64,000 nt of DNA, from NCBI RefSeq assembly GCF_030719035.1, contig NZ_CP132203.1, positions 4,606,501 through 4,670,500 on the forward strand, given 5' to 3'. The position numbers and the translations under genes are program-made. This document shows positions 54,362 through 62,770 of this stretch, one piece after another. The DNA comes from Hahella sp. HNIBRBA332. Lineage in GTDB: Bacteria > Pseudomonadota > Gammaproteobacteria > Pseudomonadales > Oleiphilaceae. The notes under the pieces are model-generated. The model saw only the letters and a program-made list of their open reading frames with translations. It was not told where the DNA came from and did not search any database. Positions within the stretch are counted from its first letter, which is position 1, and every line of letters starts with the position of its first letter.

Positions 54362-55108
54362 CTACAACCCCGGCGCCCGATTCATTTCCTTGTAGTAGAT
54401 ATACTTGCTGGAGACTTTCCCCGTTGCGGCGAACCACTGCTCCAGATAAGGCCCCATCCAGATCGCATCGCCCTGCTCCACCAGATGCCAGTCGCTTCCC
54501 AGACGGTAAACGCCCTGCCCCTGCAGAAAGTACAGACCGTGCTCCATGAAATGCATTTCCACAATGGGCAGCGTGGCGCCGGGTTGAAACTCAAAGACAT
54601 TGACGCCCCAATCCCAGGCCGGCGCATCCGGCAACAGCGCTTGCAACAACGCGCCATCATCGCCAAGAAAGGGTTTCGCAGGGACTTGCGCCAGGGAGCT
54701 GACAAAGGATGTAACCGCATCCGTCGCCTCCGGCATCGGCGCATATTTCTTCTGAAACGCGAGTAGCCGCGAAGAATCGCCTCGGTTCGACAATTCAAAG
54801 CGCTCCCCCACCTTCAGGTGCGCGAAACCGTCCTGCTGTAAACGATGAGTCTCACCACTAAAACTCAGCGCTATTTCTCCTTCCAGCACCAGCAGCAAAA
54901 ATTCATCCGACGGGCTCTCCGAGCAGAAACTACCGCCGGCTTTCATATTCACCAGAAACTGACAAAACTTCGCCCCCATCTCCGGCGACGCCGTATAAAT
55001 CACCTGACAGTTTTTCCACTGCGGCAAACTCAATGGCACATGGGAGTCGGGACACATCAGAGCATAGTTGCGGGATAATTTACTGCGGGTAGCGCCGGTC
55101 AGGGACAT
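54362..55108 (-). CDS. allE: (S)-Ureidoglycine aminohydrolase
   Basis: The protein has 248 residues. It is a bicupin with the first cupin about 55-130 (SPSDEFLLLVLEGEIALSFSGE) and the second about 165-240 (WDWGVNVFEFQPGATLPIVEMHFMEHGLYFLQGQGVYRL), where the Glu/His residues bind manganese. It releases ammonia from (S)-ureidoglycine in allantoin breakdown. The motif LSRNYALMCPDSHVPLSLPQWKNC at the N-terminus is typical of the family. AAGGCG precedes the start. No other allantoin gene is in the window, so the pathway partners must be elsewhere. Confidence 0.9.
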   Translation of the reverse strand: MSLTGATRSKLSRNYALMCPDSHVPLSLPQWKNCQVIYTASPEMGAKFCQFLVNMKAGGSFCSESPSDEFLLLVLEGEIALSFSGETHRLQQDGFAHLKVGERFELSNRGDSSRLLAFQKKYAPMPEATDAVTSFVSSLAQVPAKPFLGDDGALLQALLPDAPAWDWGVNVFEFQPGATLPIVEMHFMEHGLYFLQGQGVYRLGSDWHLVEQGDAIWMGPYLEQWFAATGKVSSKYIYYKEMNRAPGL

Positions 55109-55163
55109 TTTTTCGCCTTATTTTGTTCTATTGTTCGATAGGTACACGTGCAATGCTGTCTTA

Positions 55164-55201
55164 TTCATCCGACAAACAAATAGCTCCCGTCTATTTGCCC
55201 G
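55164..55201 (+). repeat. Fragment of the dispersed multi-hairpin repeat
   Basis: CCGACAAACAAATAGCTCCC followed by a CTATTTGCCCGG end matches the first hairpin of copies A and B with several differences. The rest of the repeat is absent. It lies just after the acyltransferase stop codon (55210 on the minus strand). Confidence 0.45.
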
Positions 55202-55209
55202 GTATTGCC

Positions 55210-56331
55210 TCAATTCACCACTCTCTCAGCACATTGCTCAGACTGCGGCCGCCTGTACTTGTGCGACAGTATATAACCAAGCCGAATACTTGGCCGCTCC
55301 ACAAATTGATATGAGAAATGCGCCATCAGGACAGTGATGATAATGCACACTGACATATAGACCCCCATATGCAGAGACGCGACATCTGAAGCCCAGCTCT
55401 GCGCTCTTAGCGTGGCGACCAGCTTTATCGCCAAGGGATGAAAGAGATACATAGAGTAACTGATCATCCCTAACCAGATAGCGATAGGAGGAGCTGATTT
55501 GAGCAGTTTATATCCCACCAAAAATAATGCTACGCCTAACATATGTCCCGCAGCGAATCGTACAGGCTGGCCGTTAACATCCATCCCCAAAAGATGAAGC
55601 ACCCCAGTCAGCGCCGGAATCGCAAATACGCATACCGGACCAGTTAGCAACATCTTCATGGTGCGAGGTGTTAAAGTCGTAGTTAATAGCGTCCTCAAGA
55701 TGGTCCCGGTCATCATGACTGACAGGGCGTAAGGGATATAAATCAGCTCCTTATTGACGCCATCAAATGCAGGACTAACTTTTGTCGCTATCGAGAGCGC
55801 GCAAAACGCACTTAGCGCGAGAAAGCAAAAGCTCAGCTGATAGAAGTGATCATGAAGCACACCCGAAAAAAAGAGAAGTCCGCAGAGCGCATAAAACACC
55901 ACCTCAACTTGCAGAGTCCAATACACGCCCAGAATATGAGGTTCCGCAAAGAAGGTCTGCAACATCGTCAAGTTGGCGGCGATATTTTCGAGGGGGTATA
56001 TTTTTCCCGAAAGCAAATACGCCAGAGCCAAAGCACTTAGGATAGAAACCCAATAGGCAGGATAGAGTCGAAAAAAGCGACGCACGCCAAACTGTTTCAA
56101 AGCCCCAAGGCCCGCGGAGAAGCTATAGGGAATCACAAACCCTGAAATGAGAAAAAAACAAACCACGCCAACGCGTCCCAGATCGACAGACCAGGCCACA
56201 TCAGCGAGAAAGACGCCATGAGAGGCGATATCAGGAACTTGAGTGAAGACTTCCGAACTATGCTGCCAAATCACCAAACAAGCAGCAATACCTCTCATTG
56301 CGTCAATATTTCCAAGCCGTTCATGCGCCAT
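55210..56331 (-). CDS. Acyltransferase family 3 membrane protein
   Basis: The protein has 373 residues from ATG 56331 with AAGGA at correct spacing (a TTG at 56340 is also possible). About ten membrane helices. NIDAMRGIAACLVIWQHSSEVF holds the conserved R and His of the family, and FFLISGFVIPYSF is the second motif. Such proteins O-acylate surface polysaccharides or modify secreted molecules in the inner membrane. It is monocistronic with no polysaccharide genes nearby, so the acceptor is unknown. Confidence 0.88.
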   Translation of the reverse strand: MAHERLGNIDAMRGIAACLVIWQHSSEVFTQVPDIASHGVFLADVAWSVDLGRVGVVCFFLISGFVIPYSFSAGLGALKQFGVRRFFRLYPAYWVSILSALALAYLLSGKIYPLENIAANLTMLQTFFAEPHILGVYWTLQVEVVFYALCGLLFFSGVLHDHFYQLSFCFLALSAFCALSIATKVSPAFDGVNKELIYIPYALSVMMTGTILRTLLTTTLTPRTMKMLLTGPVCVFAIPALTGVLHLLGMDVNGQPVRFAAGHMLGVALFLVGYKLLKSAPPIAIWLGMISYSMYLFHPLAIKLVATLRAQSWASDVASLHMGVYMSVCIIITVLMAHFSYQFVERPSIRLGYILSHKYRRPQSEQCAERVVN

Positions 56332-56510
56332 TCGAATCAATCCTTCTCATTCAAAAACAAAAGCTGCACTGTCCGGCGATCATCAGAATGGCTAAGCTCC
56401 GCGATCTCATCCAGCGACGCATTAACCAATGTTTTCACCATCAGACTGAGCGCCCCCTCCAGCTCGCAGCGCCACTATAGCGAATGCTAAGCCTCTGTGG
56501 ACAGATGAAG

Positions 56511-57329
56511 TCAGGCGTCGAAACGCACGATTCTGTGTCTGGAGACGAAACCCGCCCTGGCGATGGCTGTCTGCGCAGCGATATTTTCTCTTTCTGTGGA
56601 GCAGATTGGACGTCGCTGAGTTTCTCTGATTCGGGAGGCCAGGGTTCGGATCACTTTTCCAGCGATGCCTTGCTTTCTGTGCTCCCGCGCCACAATCACG
56701 CCAATATCCACACTGTCGGCTTGAAAGGTCGGGTCATGCCTCATTTCTCCACTGGCGACTAATTCGCCATCTCGCCAGTAGCCCAAAAGTTGCCTGCGCT
56801 CGATCAAGCCCCCCAAATAATAATTCAGCCACTCCTCCGGCGCTTGAATATTATGCGCGGTAAAAGCCACAAACTCTGAGAGTTGCTCGGTACTGGCGAA
56901 CTCCATCGGCAGTTGATCTGATAATTTATGCGTCCCTGCCGCCTTGATGTCATATTCATACATCAAGACATTCACTTGGAAACTGTTGAACACATCCAGA
57001 CACGCCGATAGATATGCAGGCTCAGCGGTGCTGACAAAAGCACCGGCAATTTTTGAATAGTCTTTTCCACCCTGTTCGAGAATACGGCGCAATGTTGGCG
57101 CGTACTGGTTTTGGTGGCTGGATGGCAGAAAAAGCTGCAATACATATCCCTCACTGTTGACGCAGGCGTAACCCGCCAGCGTATCGCCGTCGAACAACCC
57201 AAGATGCTGCGAAAAAGGCAGGAACCCGTTCAACCACATGCCATCGAGAGGGGCGACGCAACCCTTCAGATAGGCGATTTTTAGCGGCGTCAGGGAGTCA
57301 TTGTTTTCAATAGGCGTAATTTTCAGCAT
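56511..57329 (-). CDS. GNAT-family N-acetyltransferase
   Basis: The protein has 272 residues from ATG 57329 (the frame continues upstream inside the TetR gene, but GGAAGAG marks this start). The C-terminal half has the acetyl-CoA loop VDIGVIVAREHRKQGIAGKVIRTLASRI and the later CSTERENIAAQTAIARAGF, typical of GNAT. The N-terminal half is a less conserved, GNAT-like domain. It starts one base after the TetR stop, so both come from one mRNA controlled by the palindrome upstream of the TetR gene. The substrate is unknown; self-resistance or detoxification is a reasonable guess. Confidence 0.82.
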   Translation of the reverse strand: MLKITPIENNDSLTPLKIAYLKGCVAPLDGMWLNGFLPFSQHLGLFDGDTLAGYACVNSEGYVLQLFLPSSHQNQYAPTLRRILEQGGKDYSKIAGAFVSTAEPAYLSACLDVFNSFQVNVLMYEYDIKAAGTHKLSDQLPMEFASTEQLSEFVAFTAHNIQAPEEWLNYYLGGLIERRQLLGYWRDGELVASGEMRHDPTFQADSVDIGVIVAREHRKQGIAGKVIRTLASRIRETQRRPICSTERENIAAQTAIARAGFVSRHRIVRFDA

Positions 57330-57330
57330 G

Positions 57331-57918
57331 TCACTCTTCCTTATGTTGGCGACAGAGGTCCAATATGTTTCGCGTGAGCTGTTTCTGCACGGCGTCGAGC
57401 GGATAGTTGTCGTAGATCGATAAATAATGCAGGGCGACGCCATCCAGCATGGCCAGGATGATTCTGGCGTTATTGCGGCTTTTCTCAACCCCCAAATCCT
57501 TCATCCAACGGCTCACCTGTTTCAGCAGCATTTCCGCTCGCTGCTTCACCGCGGCGTCCACAATTTTGCGCAACTCGGGCGTATGCAGAATGGTTAGCTG
57601 GAGCTTTAGATAAGTCTTTTCCGTTTTCAGAAATGTAAAAAACACGTTCAGGAAACTGGCGACCGACTCAGAGGCATTACGCCCCTCGAATAGTGTGGAG
57701 GATACAGACGCCATTCTATTGGAGGCGTCTTCCACCAAGGCAATGAGCAGCTCTTCCTTGCTCTTGAAATAGTTGTAAGTAAGTCCTTTGGATACTCCAG
57801 CCTGCTGCGAGATTTGCTCAATCGTCGTGGCGAAGTAGCCATTTGCTTCAAACAGCGTCATTGCTGCTTGCAGTAGCTTTATTCTTCCTGTCTGCGGTCT
57901 CACCAAACCTCCCACCAA
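57331..57918 (-). CDS. TetR-family repressor
   Basis: The protein is up to 195 residues. The HTH is in TTIEQISQQAGVSKGLTYNYFKSKEELLIALVE. The effector domain is helical with no recognisable ligand pattern. Start codons are non-ATG: TTG 57918, GTG 57915 or GTG 57903, the last being placed closest to a usable GGGAGG. The gene is the first of an operon with a GNAT acetyltransferase. A 12-bp perfect inverted repeat begins three bases upstream of the earliest start, so autoregulation is very likely. Confidence 0.88.
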   Translation of the reverse strand: MVGGLVRPQTGRIKLLQAAMTLFEANGYFATTIEQISQQAGVSKGLTYNYFKSKEELLIALVEDASNRMASVSSTLFEGRNASESVASFLNVFFTFLKTEKTYLKLQLTILHTPELRKIVDAAVKQRAEMLLKQVSRWMKDLGVEKSRNNARIILAMLDGVALHYLSIYDNYPLDAVQKQLTRNILDLCRQHKEE

Positions 57919-57920
57919 TC

Positions 57921-57950
57921 ATCTTAACTGACCATTAAGTCAGTTAAGAT
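57921..57950. promoter_or_regulatory. Perfect TetR-type operator palindrome
   Basis: ATCTTAACTGAC (57921-57932) and GTCAGTTAAGAT (57939-57950) are exact reverse complements with a six-base spacer. It lies between the mdaB-like stop and the tetR start, in the tetR promoter. Its length and symmetry suit one or two TetR dimers. Confidence 0.85.
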
Positions 57951-57973
57951 GATGATGTGCGACATCATTTCTG

Positions 57974-58603
57974 TCAAGTTGACGCGCTTAGATCCGCCTG
58001 ATTCAGCCCAATATTTTGCGGCGAACGTCCATTCAACAACTCAAAGGTAAGTGATGAATATAGCGAGGTCAGATGACGCCGCCATCTTTCCGCCCAATAC
58101 TCGAAACGGGGTTCGTTGATGACATTGAACGCAGCGAAGCTTTCCAAAGGTGTGAGCCCAACGTATCGCTGGGTGATATGCATGGAGGTCAGCACTTGAT
58201 CCGCCGCTAGTCCGGCCAGTACGCCGCCTTCAGGATGGAAGGCTTCTTCAGCGGCGTTCCAGGTGGTGGAAAGCAGGTAGCGCCGGCCTTTAAGTAATCC
58301 GCCTTCACCATATCGTTCAGCACCGGCGAAGAAAACGCCGTGCGCGTAGACATCGTCGATGTAACGCTTCAACGCCGCCGGGGCGGAAAACCAATACACG
58401 GGAAACTGCAGAACGATAAGGTCCGCCCACAGATATTTTTGTTGCTCCTCGGAGATATCATAGCCGTCCATTACTCGGCTGGTCCGCACCTCTGCAAACG
58501 GCTGCAGCGCCTGCATCGCCACGCTGATCAGTCCCTCATTGAAGCTTCCATCCGCCACCCCTGATTTGGGTTCCGCGCCGTTTACGATTAATACCTTCTT
58601 CAT
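57974..58603 (-). CDS. NAD(P)H quinone oxidoreductase (MdaB-like flavoprotein)
   Basis: The protein has 209 residues with a flavodoxin-like fold. KKVLIVNGAEPKSGVADGSFNEGL binds FMN/FAD phosphate, and ADLIVLQFPVYWFSAPAALKRYIDDVYAHGVFF is the conserved flavin-binding segment of the MdaB/NQO family. The enzyme reduces quinones by two electrons in the cytoplasm, protecting against redox cycling. It is transcribed divergently from a LysR gene at 58741, the likely regulator. The tetR gene begins 56 bases downstream on the same strand but has its own operator. Confidence 0.88.
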   Translation of the reverse strand: MKKVLIVNGAEPKSGVADGSFNEGLISVAMQALQPFAEVRTSRVMDGYDISEEQQKYLWADLIVLQFPVYWFSAPAALKRYIDDVYAHGVFFAGAERYGEGGLLKGRRYLLSTTWNAAEEAFHPEGGVLAGLAADQVLTSMHITQRYVGLTPLESFAAFNVINEPRFEYWAERWRRHLTSLYSSLTFELLNGRSPQNIGLNQADLSAST

Positions 58604-58740
58604 CCGTCATGCTCCTGTTATTCGGCGCCGCCACTCATAGCTCGCAGCGCCTTGGCTATATAAACGGGTTGTAGATTAGCGAGGCGGGTATTATTGTTTA
58701 ATCTCGAATTATCTTTTTCATACTTTGAATATTCGCAACA

Positions 58741-59643
58741 ATGATCCGATCCCTGCATGCCCTCCGCGTTTTCCTCTCCGTCGCCAAACATTTGAACTTC
58801 GCCCAGGCTTCAGCCGAGTTGCATTTATCCGCGTCCTCGGTGTCCCGACAGATAACCGAGCTGGAGAAAGAGCTGAATGTGGCGCTGTTCACCCGCAGCA
58901 CACGCATGGTGGCGTTAACCCAACAGGGGCAACGCTTGTATGAAGAGGCGGCGCCGCTGGTGACGTCTCTGGATGAGGTCAGTGATTGTCTGCGCCAGCA
59001 AAAAGAGGAAGTGGGAGGCAGAGTGAGTCTGTCCGCTCCCTGGTGGTTCGCGTCTTACTTTATCGCCCCCGCTCTGGCGGGTTTGAGAGACCACTACCCT
59101 GATCTGACGGTGATTCTGGATTGCGATGACCGCGTCATTGACCCTAACGAGGGATTGCATGATATCTACGTTCGCTTCGGCAGACTGAACGATTCCCGCT
59201 TGCTGGCGAAAAAGTTCGGCGCCTACGAATTCTGGCTAATAGCCTCTCCCCAATATATTGAGAAATACGGCGAGCCCAAACATCCCAAAGACCTGCATGA
59301 TCACCGGCTGCTCGCCTACCGGTTTTCATCGCCTCACAGTAGCTGGATATTTGATGATGGCGCATCGCAACAACGCATCGCCATGCAAAGCCCTTATCTG
59401 CTCACCAACAATACCGAAAGCATCCTGCATTGCGCGTTGAACCACGGCGGCATCGGCCTGCTGGCGGATCATGGCGTCTTGAATGCAGTGAAACGCGGCG
59501 AATTGATACGCCTGATGCCCAACTACGCCATCACGCCCAACCGGTTTGAAAACGGCATGTATCTGGTTTACTCAAAAGACAAAGCGAAGATAAAACGCGT
59601 CAAAGCGGTTATTGATTACTTGGCGGAGCATTTGCGTAGTTAA
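58741..59643 (+). CDS. LysR-family regulator (divergent from mdaB-like gene)
   Basis: The protein has 300 residues with an HTH (FLSVAKHLNFAQASAELHLSA, then SSVSRQITELEKELNVALFTRST) and a CrgA-like effector domain (VIDPNEGLHDIYVRFGRLNDSRLLAKK). It is divergent from the mdaB-like quinone reductase gene with a 137-base gap, so it probably controls that gene in response to quinones or other oxidants. The start is ATG 58741 with no clear ribosome site upstream, suggesting weak or leaderless translation. Confidence 0.87.
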   Translation: MIRSLHALRVFLSVAKHLNFAQASAELHLSASSVSRQITELEKELNVALFTRSTRMVALTQQGQRLYEEAAPLVTSLDEVSDCLRQQKEEVGGRVSLSAPWWFASYFIAPALAGLRDHYPDLTVILDCDDRVIDPNEGLHDIYVRFGRLNDSRLLAKKFGAYEFWLIASPQYIEKYGEPKHPKDLHDHRLLAYRFSSPHSSWIFDDGASQQRIAMQSPYLLTNNTESILHCALNHGGIGLLADHGVLNAVKRGELIRLMPNYAITPNRFENGMYLVYSKDKAKIKRVKAVIDYLAEHLRS

Positions 59644-59792
59644 GAACACATGACCGCCAGAACATTATGCAGAGCCTAACCAGCTTAAGTCAGGCGGCAT
59701 CATGCCGCCGATATAGGCGCGCAGGGTTGGGCGCCATAGAAAACTATGACTAACCTGATTATTCATAAGCTCTGTTTTGAAGCGTGGCCAGA

Positions 59793-60533
59793 ATGCAACC
59801 TTATCCCTTCCTTCGTGCGTTGGCTTTATTCGCACTATCCATCTTGGCGCTAGTTCCCATTATTCTTCTGTTCACCTACGCCTTTGTTGAATTGGGTTTA
59901 CTCTTCGGCGCGATACTATGCTCCGCGTTAAGCGCGCACTATTACTCCAAAGCCAGTGGAGAATCTCTCTCCAATGCGAAACTAGGCGCCTTTGCGGTGT
60001 TGGGAGCAGGCTATTGCCTGCTATTGGAAGCCGGCGCTTATTTTATCTTTCAGACGCCAGAGCAAGCATTGAGTTCTGAACGGCTGATCGCCTACGGGCT
60101 GACAGCCTACCTGACATACCTGATCGCTATTATTCTCTGCGCCAGCGTCGTCAAGCCGACAGACAGGCAGAACAAGCCAGCCAGACTTATCCCCCACACT
60201 CTCATTGATCGCTGGATAGAGCGACTCAGCAAGCCGCTCGATACACTGAGCAATGACGAACTCATACTGAAGATTGCAGGATCTCCATCGGGAGGGATAA
60301 AAGGCTTTATACTTGGCGCTGCGTTTATGTGGCTGCTGATCAATACATTAGTTTATCCGTTAAGCCCTCACATCAGCGCAATCATCAGCATGCTCCTATT
60401 GAGCTTCCTGGCGCTGTTGTTGATAACCACATTGAGCAAAAGAAACTTATTATTGGAAGAAATGAGAAAGAGACTGAATAGCGAGCCCGACAGCGCATCG
60501 TCCGAACCATCATCGACGCAATACACGCAATGA
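59793..60533 (+). CDS. Multi-pass membrane protein of unknown function, coupled to a receiver protein
   Basis: The protein has 246 residues from ATG 59793 (GTG 59784 would add three). About six hydrophobic helices (FLRALALFALSILALVPIILL and five more) with a cytoplasmic loop between helices 4 and 5 and a polar C-terminal tail of about 30 residues rich in Ser and Glu. No known domain is recognised. Its stop overlaps the ATG of the receiver gene (ATGA), so the two are translated together and probably function together. It could be a signal-input partner for the receiver. Confidence 0.6.
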   Translation: MQPYPFLRALALFALSILALVPIILLFTYAFVELGLLFGAILCSALSAHYYSKASGESLSNAKLGAFAVLGAGYCLLLEAGAYFIFQTPEQALSSERLIAYGLTAYLTYLIAIILCASVVKPTDRQNKPARLIPHTLIDRWIERLSKPLDTLSNDELILKIAGSPSGGIKGFILGAAFMWLLINTLVYPLSPHISAIISMLLLSFLALLLITTLSKRNLLLEEMRKRLNSEPDSASSEPSSTQYTQ

Positions 60534-60886
60534 AAACCCGCATTCTTTATGTCGAAAATCACCCCGTCTTCGCCGCCTCGGCGCAAGATGTCTTTTTATC
60601 GGATTGTGAGATCACTGTGACGCCAGATAAAGCGTCCACATTGGCCGCATTGGAGTCAAAACGCTTTGATCTGGCGCTGGTTGATTTCGATCTGGACGAC
60701 TGCAAAGGCGATGAAGTTACGCGGGAGATTCGCGCGCGCTTTCCCCAGTTAAAAATCATCGCGGTTTCATCTCATGCGCAGGGTAACGCGAAAATTCAGA
60801 AAGCGGGCGCTGACGCGATTTGCGGGAAAATGGAGTTCAGTAAAATCAGGGAAACAATAGAGCAGGTTTTAGAACGCCCAATATAA
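60530..60886 (+). CDS. Stand-alone response-regulator receiver domain
   Basis: The protein has 118 residues, only a receiver domain. The phosphoacceptor is Asp52 in FDLALVDFDLDD; Ser80/Ser81 in IIAVSSHA and Lys100 in CGKM complete the active site. Instead of the usual acidic pair, the N-terminus has YVENHP, with a single Glu9, so Mg binding may be altered. It lacks an output domain, as in CheY- or Spo0F-like proteins, and lacks a neighbouring kinase. It overlaps the membrane protein gene by four bases. Confidence 0.82.
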   Translation: MKTRILYVENHPVFAASAQDVFLSDCEITVTPDKASTLAALESKRFDLALVDFDLDDCKGDEVTREIRARFPQLKIIAVSSHAQGNAKIQKAGADAICGKMEFSKIRETIEQVLERPI

Positions 60887-60969
60887 GCGGCAAAGAGAGG
60901 CGCGACAGTCACCGCCAGCCACAACATGACGCCATAGTGACACCACAGATCGCGCTCAAATTATTACGC

Positions 60970-61188
60970 TTAGCTTCTCGTTAGCTTGATATCGAAGACG
61001 CCATACACGATAGAGGCCATTCCCAAAAGAAGAATGACAAGCGCCTCCGCGCTATCTTTCCCGCCTGCGACAAATTTATCGCCCATGATGCTCTTCACCG
61101 TAAACAAGTCGGACGCTCCCCACAGGAAAAGTATTCCACCCAGAACAATCATACAAACGGCAAACAGCCTTCGAAGGAAAGCGCCCAT
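60970..61188 (-). CDS. Small two-helix membrane protein
   Basis: The protein has 72 residues. It has hydrophobic helices at about 6-27 and 48-66, with a polar loop containing GDKFVAGGKDSAE. GGGAG precedes the ATG at seven bases. The stop is 83 bases from the receiver gene's end, on the opposite strand. The function is unknown. Confidence 0.6.
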   Translation of the reverse strand: MGAFLRRLFAVCMIVLGGILFLWGASDLFTVKSIMGDKFVAGGKDSAEALVILLLGMASIVYGVFDIKLTRS

Positions 61189-61266
61189 TCCTATACTCCC
61201 TTTTTACTCGCTTTATTTCCGATGCCGGTTGTCCTCTACCAGCTATCGGAGGGGTATTCATAGCCC

Positions 61267-62583
61267 CTATTTCAGCATCCTGACTTTTCGATATAACGTT
61301 CTTTCACTAACGCCCAGCGCCTTGGCCAGGGACGCATTATCGCCTTGATGCCGGTCAAGCGCCTGTCGCAAGTAGCAACGCTCGGCCTCATCCAAAGTCA
61401 GAAGCTCATCCTCTGAGGTCGCAGCAAGGGGGCGGTTAGCAGAGGTCGCCTCTTCATCAAGTTGCAGATGAGACGCTTCGATATCCGAGCCGTCACAGAG
61501 CAGAATCGCCCGTTCAATCCGGTTGCGCAACTCACGGATGTTACCGGGAAAGGACTGTTTCCACAGCCAATGCTCCGCACTTTCTGCGAAGTTAAGAATA
61601 CGTTGTTTGCTAAGACTATCGAGGAGGTGTCGGGCCAGATGAAGCACGTCGTCGCCCCGCTCCCGCAACGCCGGCAAGCGCACGGGGAAAGGGCTGATGC
61701 GGTAATAAAGGTCCTGGCGAAAGCGCCCTTCCCGCACCAGTTCCTGTAACGGCTGATGCGTGGCGCATACCAGGCGAAAGTCCGCCTGTTTCGTGGTCAC
61801 CCCTCCGACTGGACGATAGGCGCCAGATTCCAGCAGGCGCAACAGCTTAACCTGCATGCTTAGAGGGATATCGCCAACTTCATCCAGAAAAAGCGTGCCG
61901 CCCTCAGCCGCCTCAACCAACCCAATTTTACGGTGCGTCGCGCCAGTAAAAGCGCCCTTCTCGTGGCCGAACAGTTCACTTTCAAACAAACTGTCGGTCA
62001 ACCCCGAGCACTCTACGGTGACAAAGGGTTTGCTTGCGCGTGGACTGCGTTCATGCAGGTATTCCGCCGCCAGCTCCTTGCCGGTTCCCGACTCCCCCAA
62101 TAGCAACACGCTGATATCCGCCGGCGCGGCGCGACTGAGCAGCTCCAGCATGTGCGTATATGCGTTACTGAAGCCGATCATGCGCCGTTCGCTGCGCTCC
62201 CTGCGGCCAGGATGCGCCGGCTGCATAATCTCGACATAGAAACGAATTTCGCCTTCTTCGTCGCGGATCGGGCTGAGCTCCACATCCACATGCTCGCGCC
62301 CCTTCGGCGTGTTGTGAATATGCAGCATACGCTGCCGTCGGCCGCTCTCCTGACACTGACGCAAGGGGCAGGTCTCCCCCGCCTGATCACAAGGCACGGA
62401 ATAGCCGTGAGACACTTCATAACAATGGCGATTGAGCAACGCGCCGTCCTGTTGAAAGGTGCGGCGATAGGCGTCATTGGCGGCGCGAATACGGTATTCG
62501 CGATCCAGCAACACAGCGGGGGCGGGAATCGCTTCCAGCATAGAACTGATAGCGGGGAGTGTGGGATAGAAGGACTCTGTCAT
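61267..62583 (-). CDS. Sigma-54-dependent transcriptional activator with a four-Cys PAS sensor
   Basis: The protein has 438 residues in three parts. A PAS domain (about 13-122) holds four cysteines at 54, 65, 72 and 77 in HCYEVSHGYSVPCDQAGE and TCPLRQC, a likely redox or metal site. The AAA+ domain (about 138-365) has Walker A GESGTGKE (163-170), the sigma-54-contacting GAFTGA (210-215) and Walker B LFLDEVGDIP. A Fis-type HTH (about 410-438) ends in ALGVSERTLYRKVRMLK. It is divergent from the cydP-cydA operon. TGTCA half-sites cover its own start codon and the gap, and the target operon has a near-consensus -24/-12 promoter. The inferred job is to switch on the oxidase in response to an oxidant or gas. 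Confidence 0.9.
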   Translation of the reverse strand: MTESFYPTLPAISSMLEAIPAPAVLLDREYRIRAANDAYRRTFQQDGALLNRHCYEVSHGYSVPCDQAGETCPLRQCQESGRRQRMLHIHNTPKGREHVDVELSPIRDEEGEIRFYVEIMQPAHPGRRERSERRMIGFSNAYTHMLELLSRAAPADISVLLLGESGTGKELAAEYLHERSPRASKPFVTVECSGLTDSLFESELFGHEKGAFTGATHRKIGLVEAAEGGTLFLDEVGDIPLSMQVKLLRLLESGAYRPVGGVTTKQADFRLVCATHQPLQELVREGRFRQDLYYRISPFPVRLPALRERGDDVLHLARHLLDSLSKQRILNFAESAEHWLWKQSFPGNIRELRNRIERAILLCDGSDIEASHLQLDEEATSANRPLAATSEDELLTLDEAERCYLRQALDRHQGDNASLAKALGVSERTLYRKVRMLK

Positions 62584-62616
62584 GACAGACCGTCATTTAT
62601 GTCATAGCTCATGACA
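62576..62616. promoter_or_regulatory. Enhancer-like cluster of TGTCA sites for the sigma-54 activator
   Basis: TCTGTCATGACAGA (62576-62589) is a perfect 14-bp palindrome and covers the activator's own start codon. TGTCATAGCTCATGACA (62600-62616) is a second inverted repeat, and CGTCA (62591-62595) lies between. The cluster begins about 90-125 bases upstream of the sigma-54 promoter, the usual enhancer distance. Confidence 0.65.
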
Positions 62617-62702
62617 AATATGGCGCGACATCACCATAAAGTAAAGCTGCGCATCACCTGCTTTTGCTTCTATCTCCGCGGAATACAAGACATTCCCGCC
62701 TC

Positions 62703-62718
62703 TGGCTCGCCGCTTGCT
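62703..62718 (+). promoter_or_regulatory. Sigma-54 (-24/-12) promoter of the cyd operon
   Basis: TGGCTCGCCGCTTGCT agrees with the sigma-54 consensus TGGCACG-N4-TTGCW at every fixed position except one (T for A). The GG and GC elements have the invariant spacing. It lies 53 bases before the start of the first gene in the operon and is oriented towards it. Confidence 0.8.
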
Positions 62719-62770
62719 GAATCCTCGTCACAGACCATAAAAACCTTTACCCCAAATTCGACGACTTACC

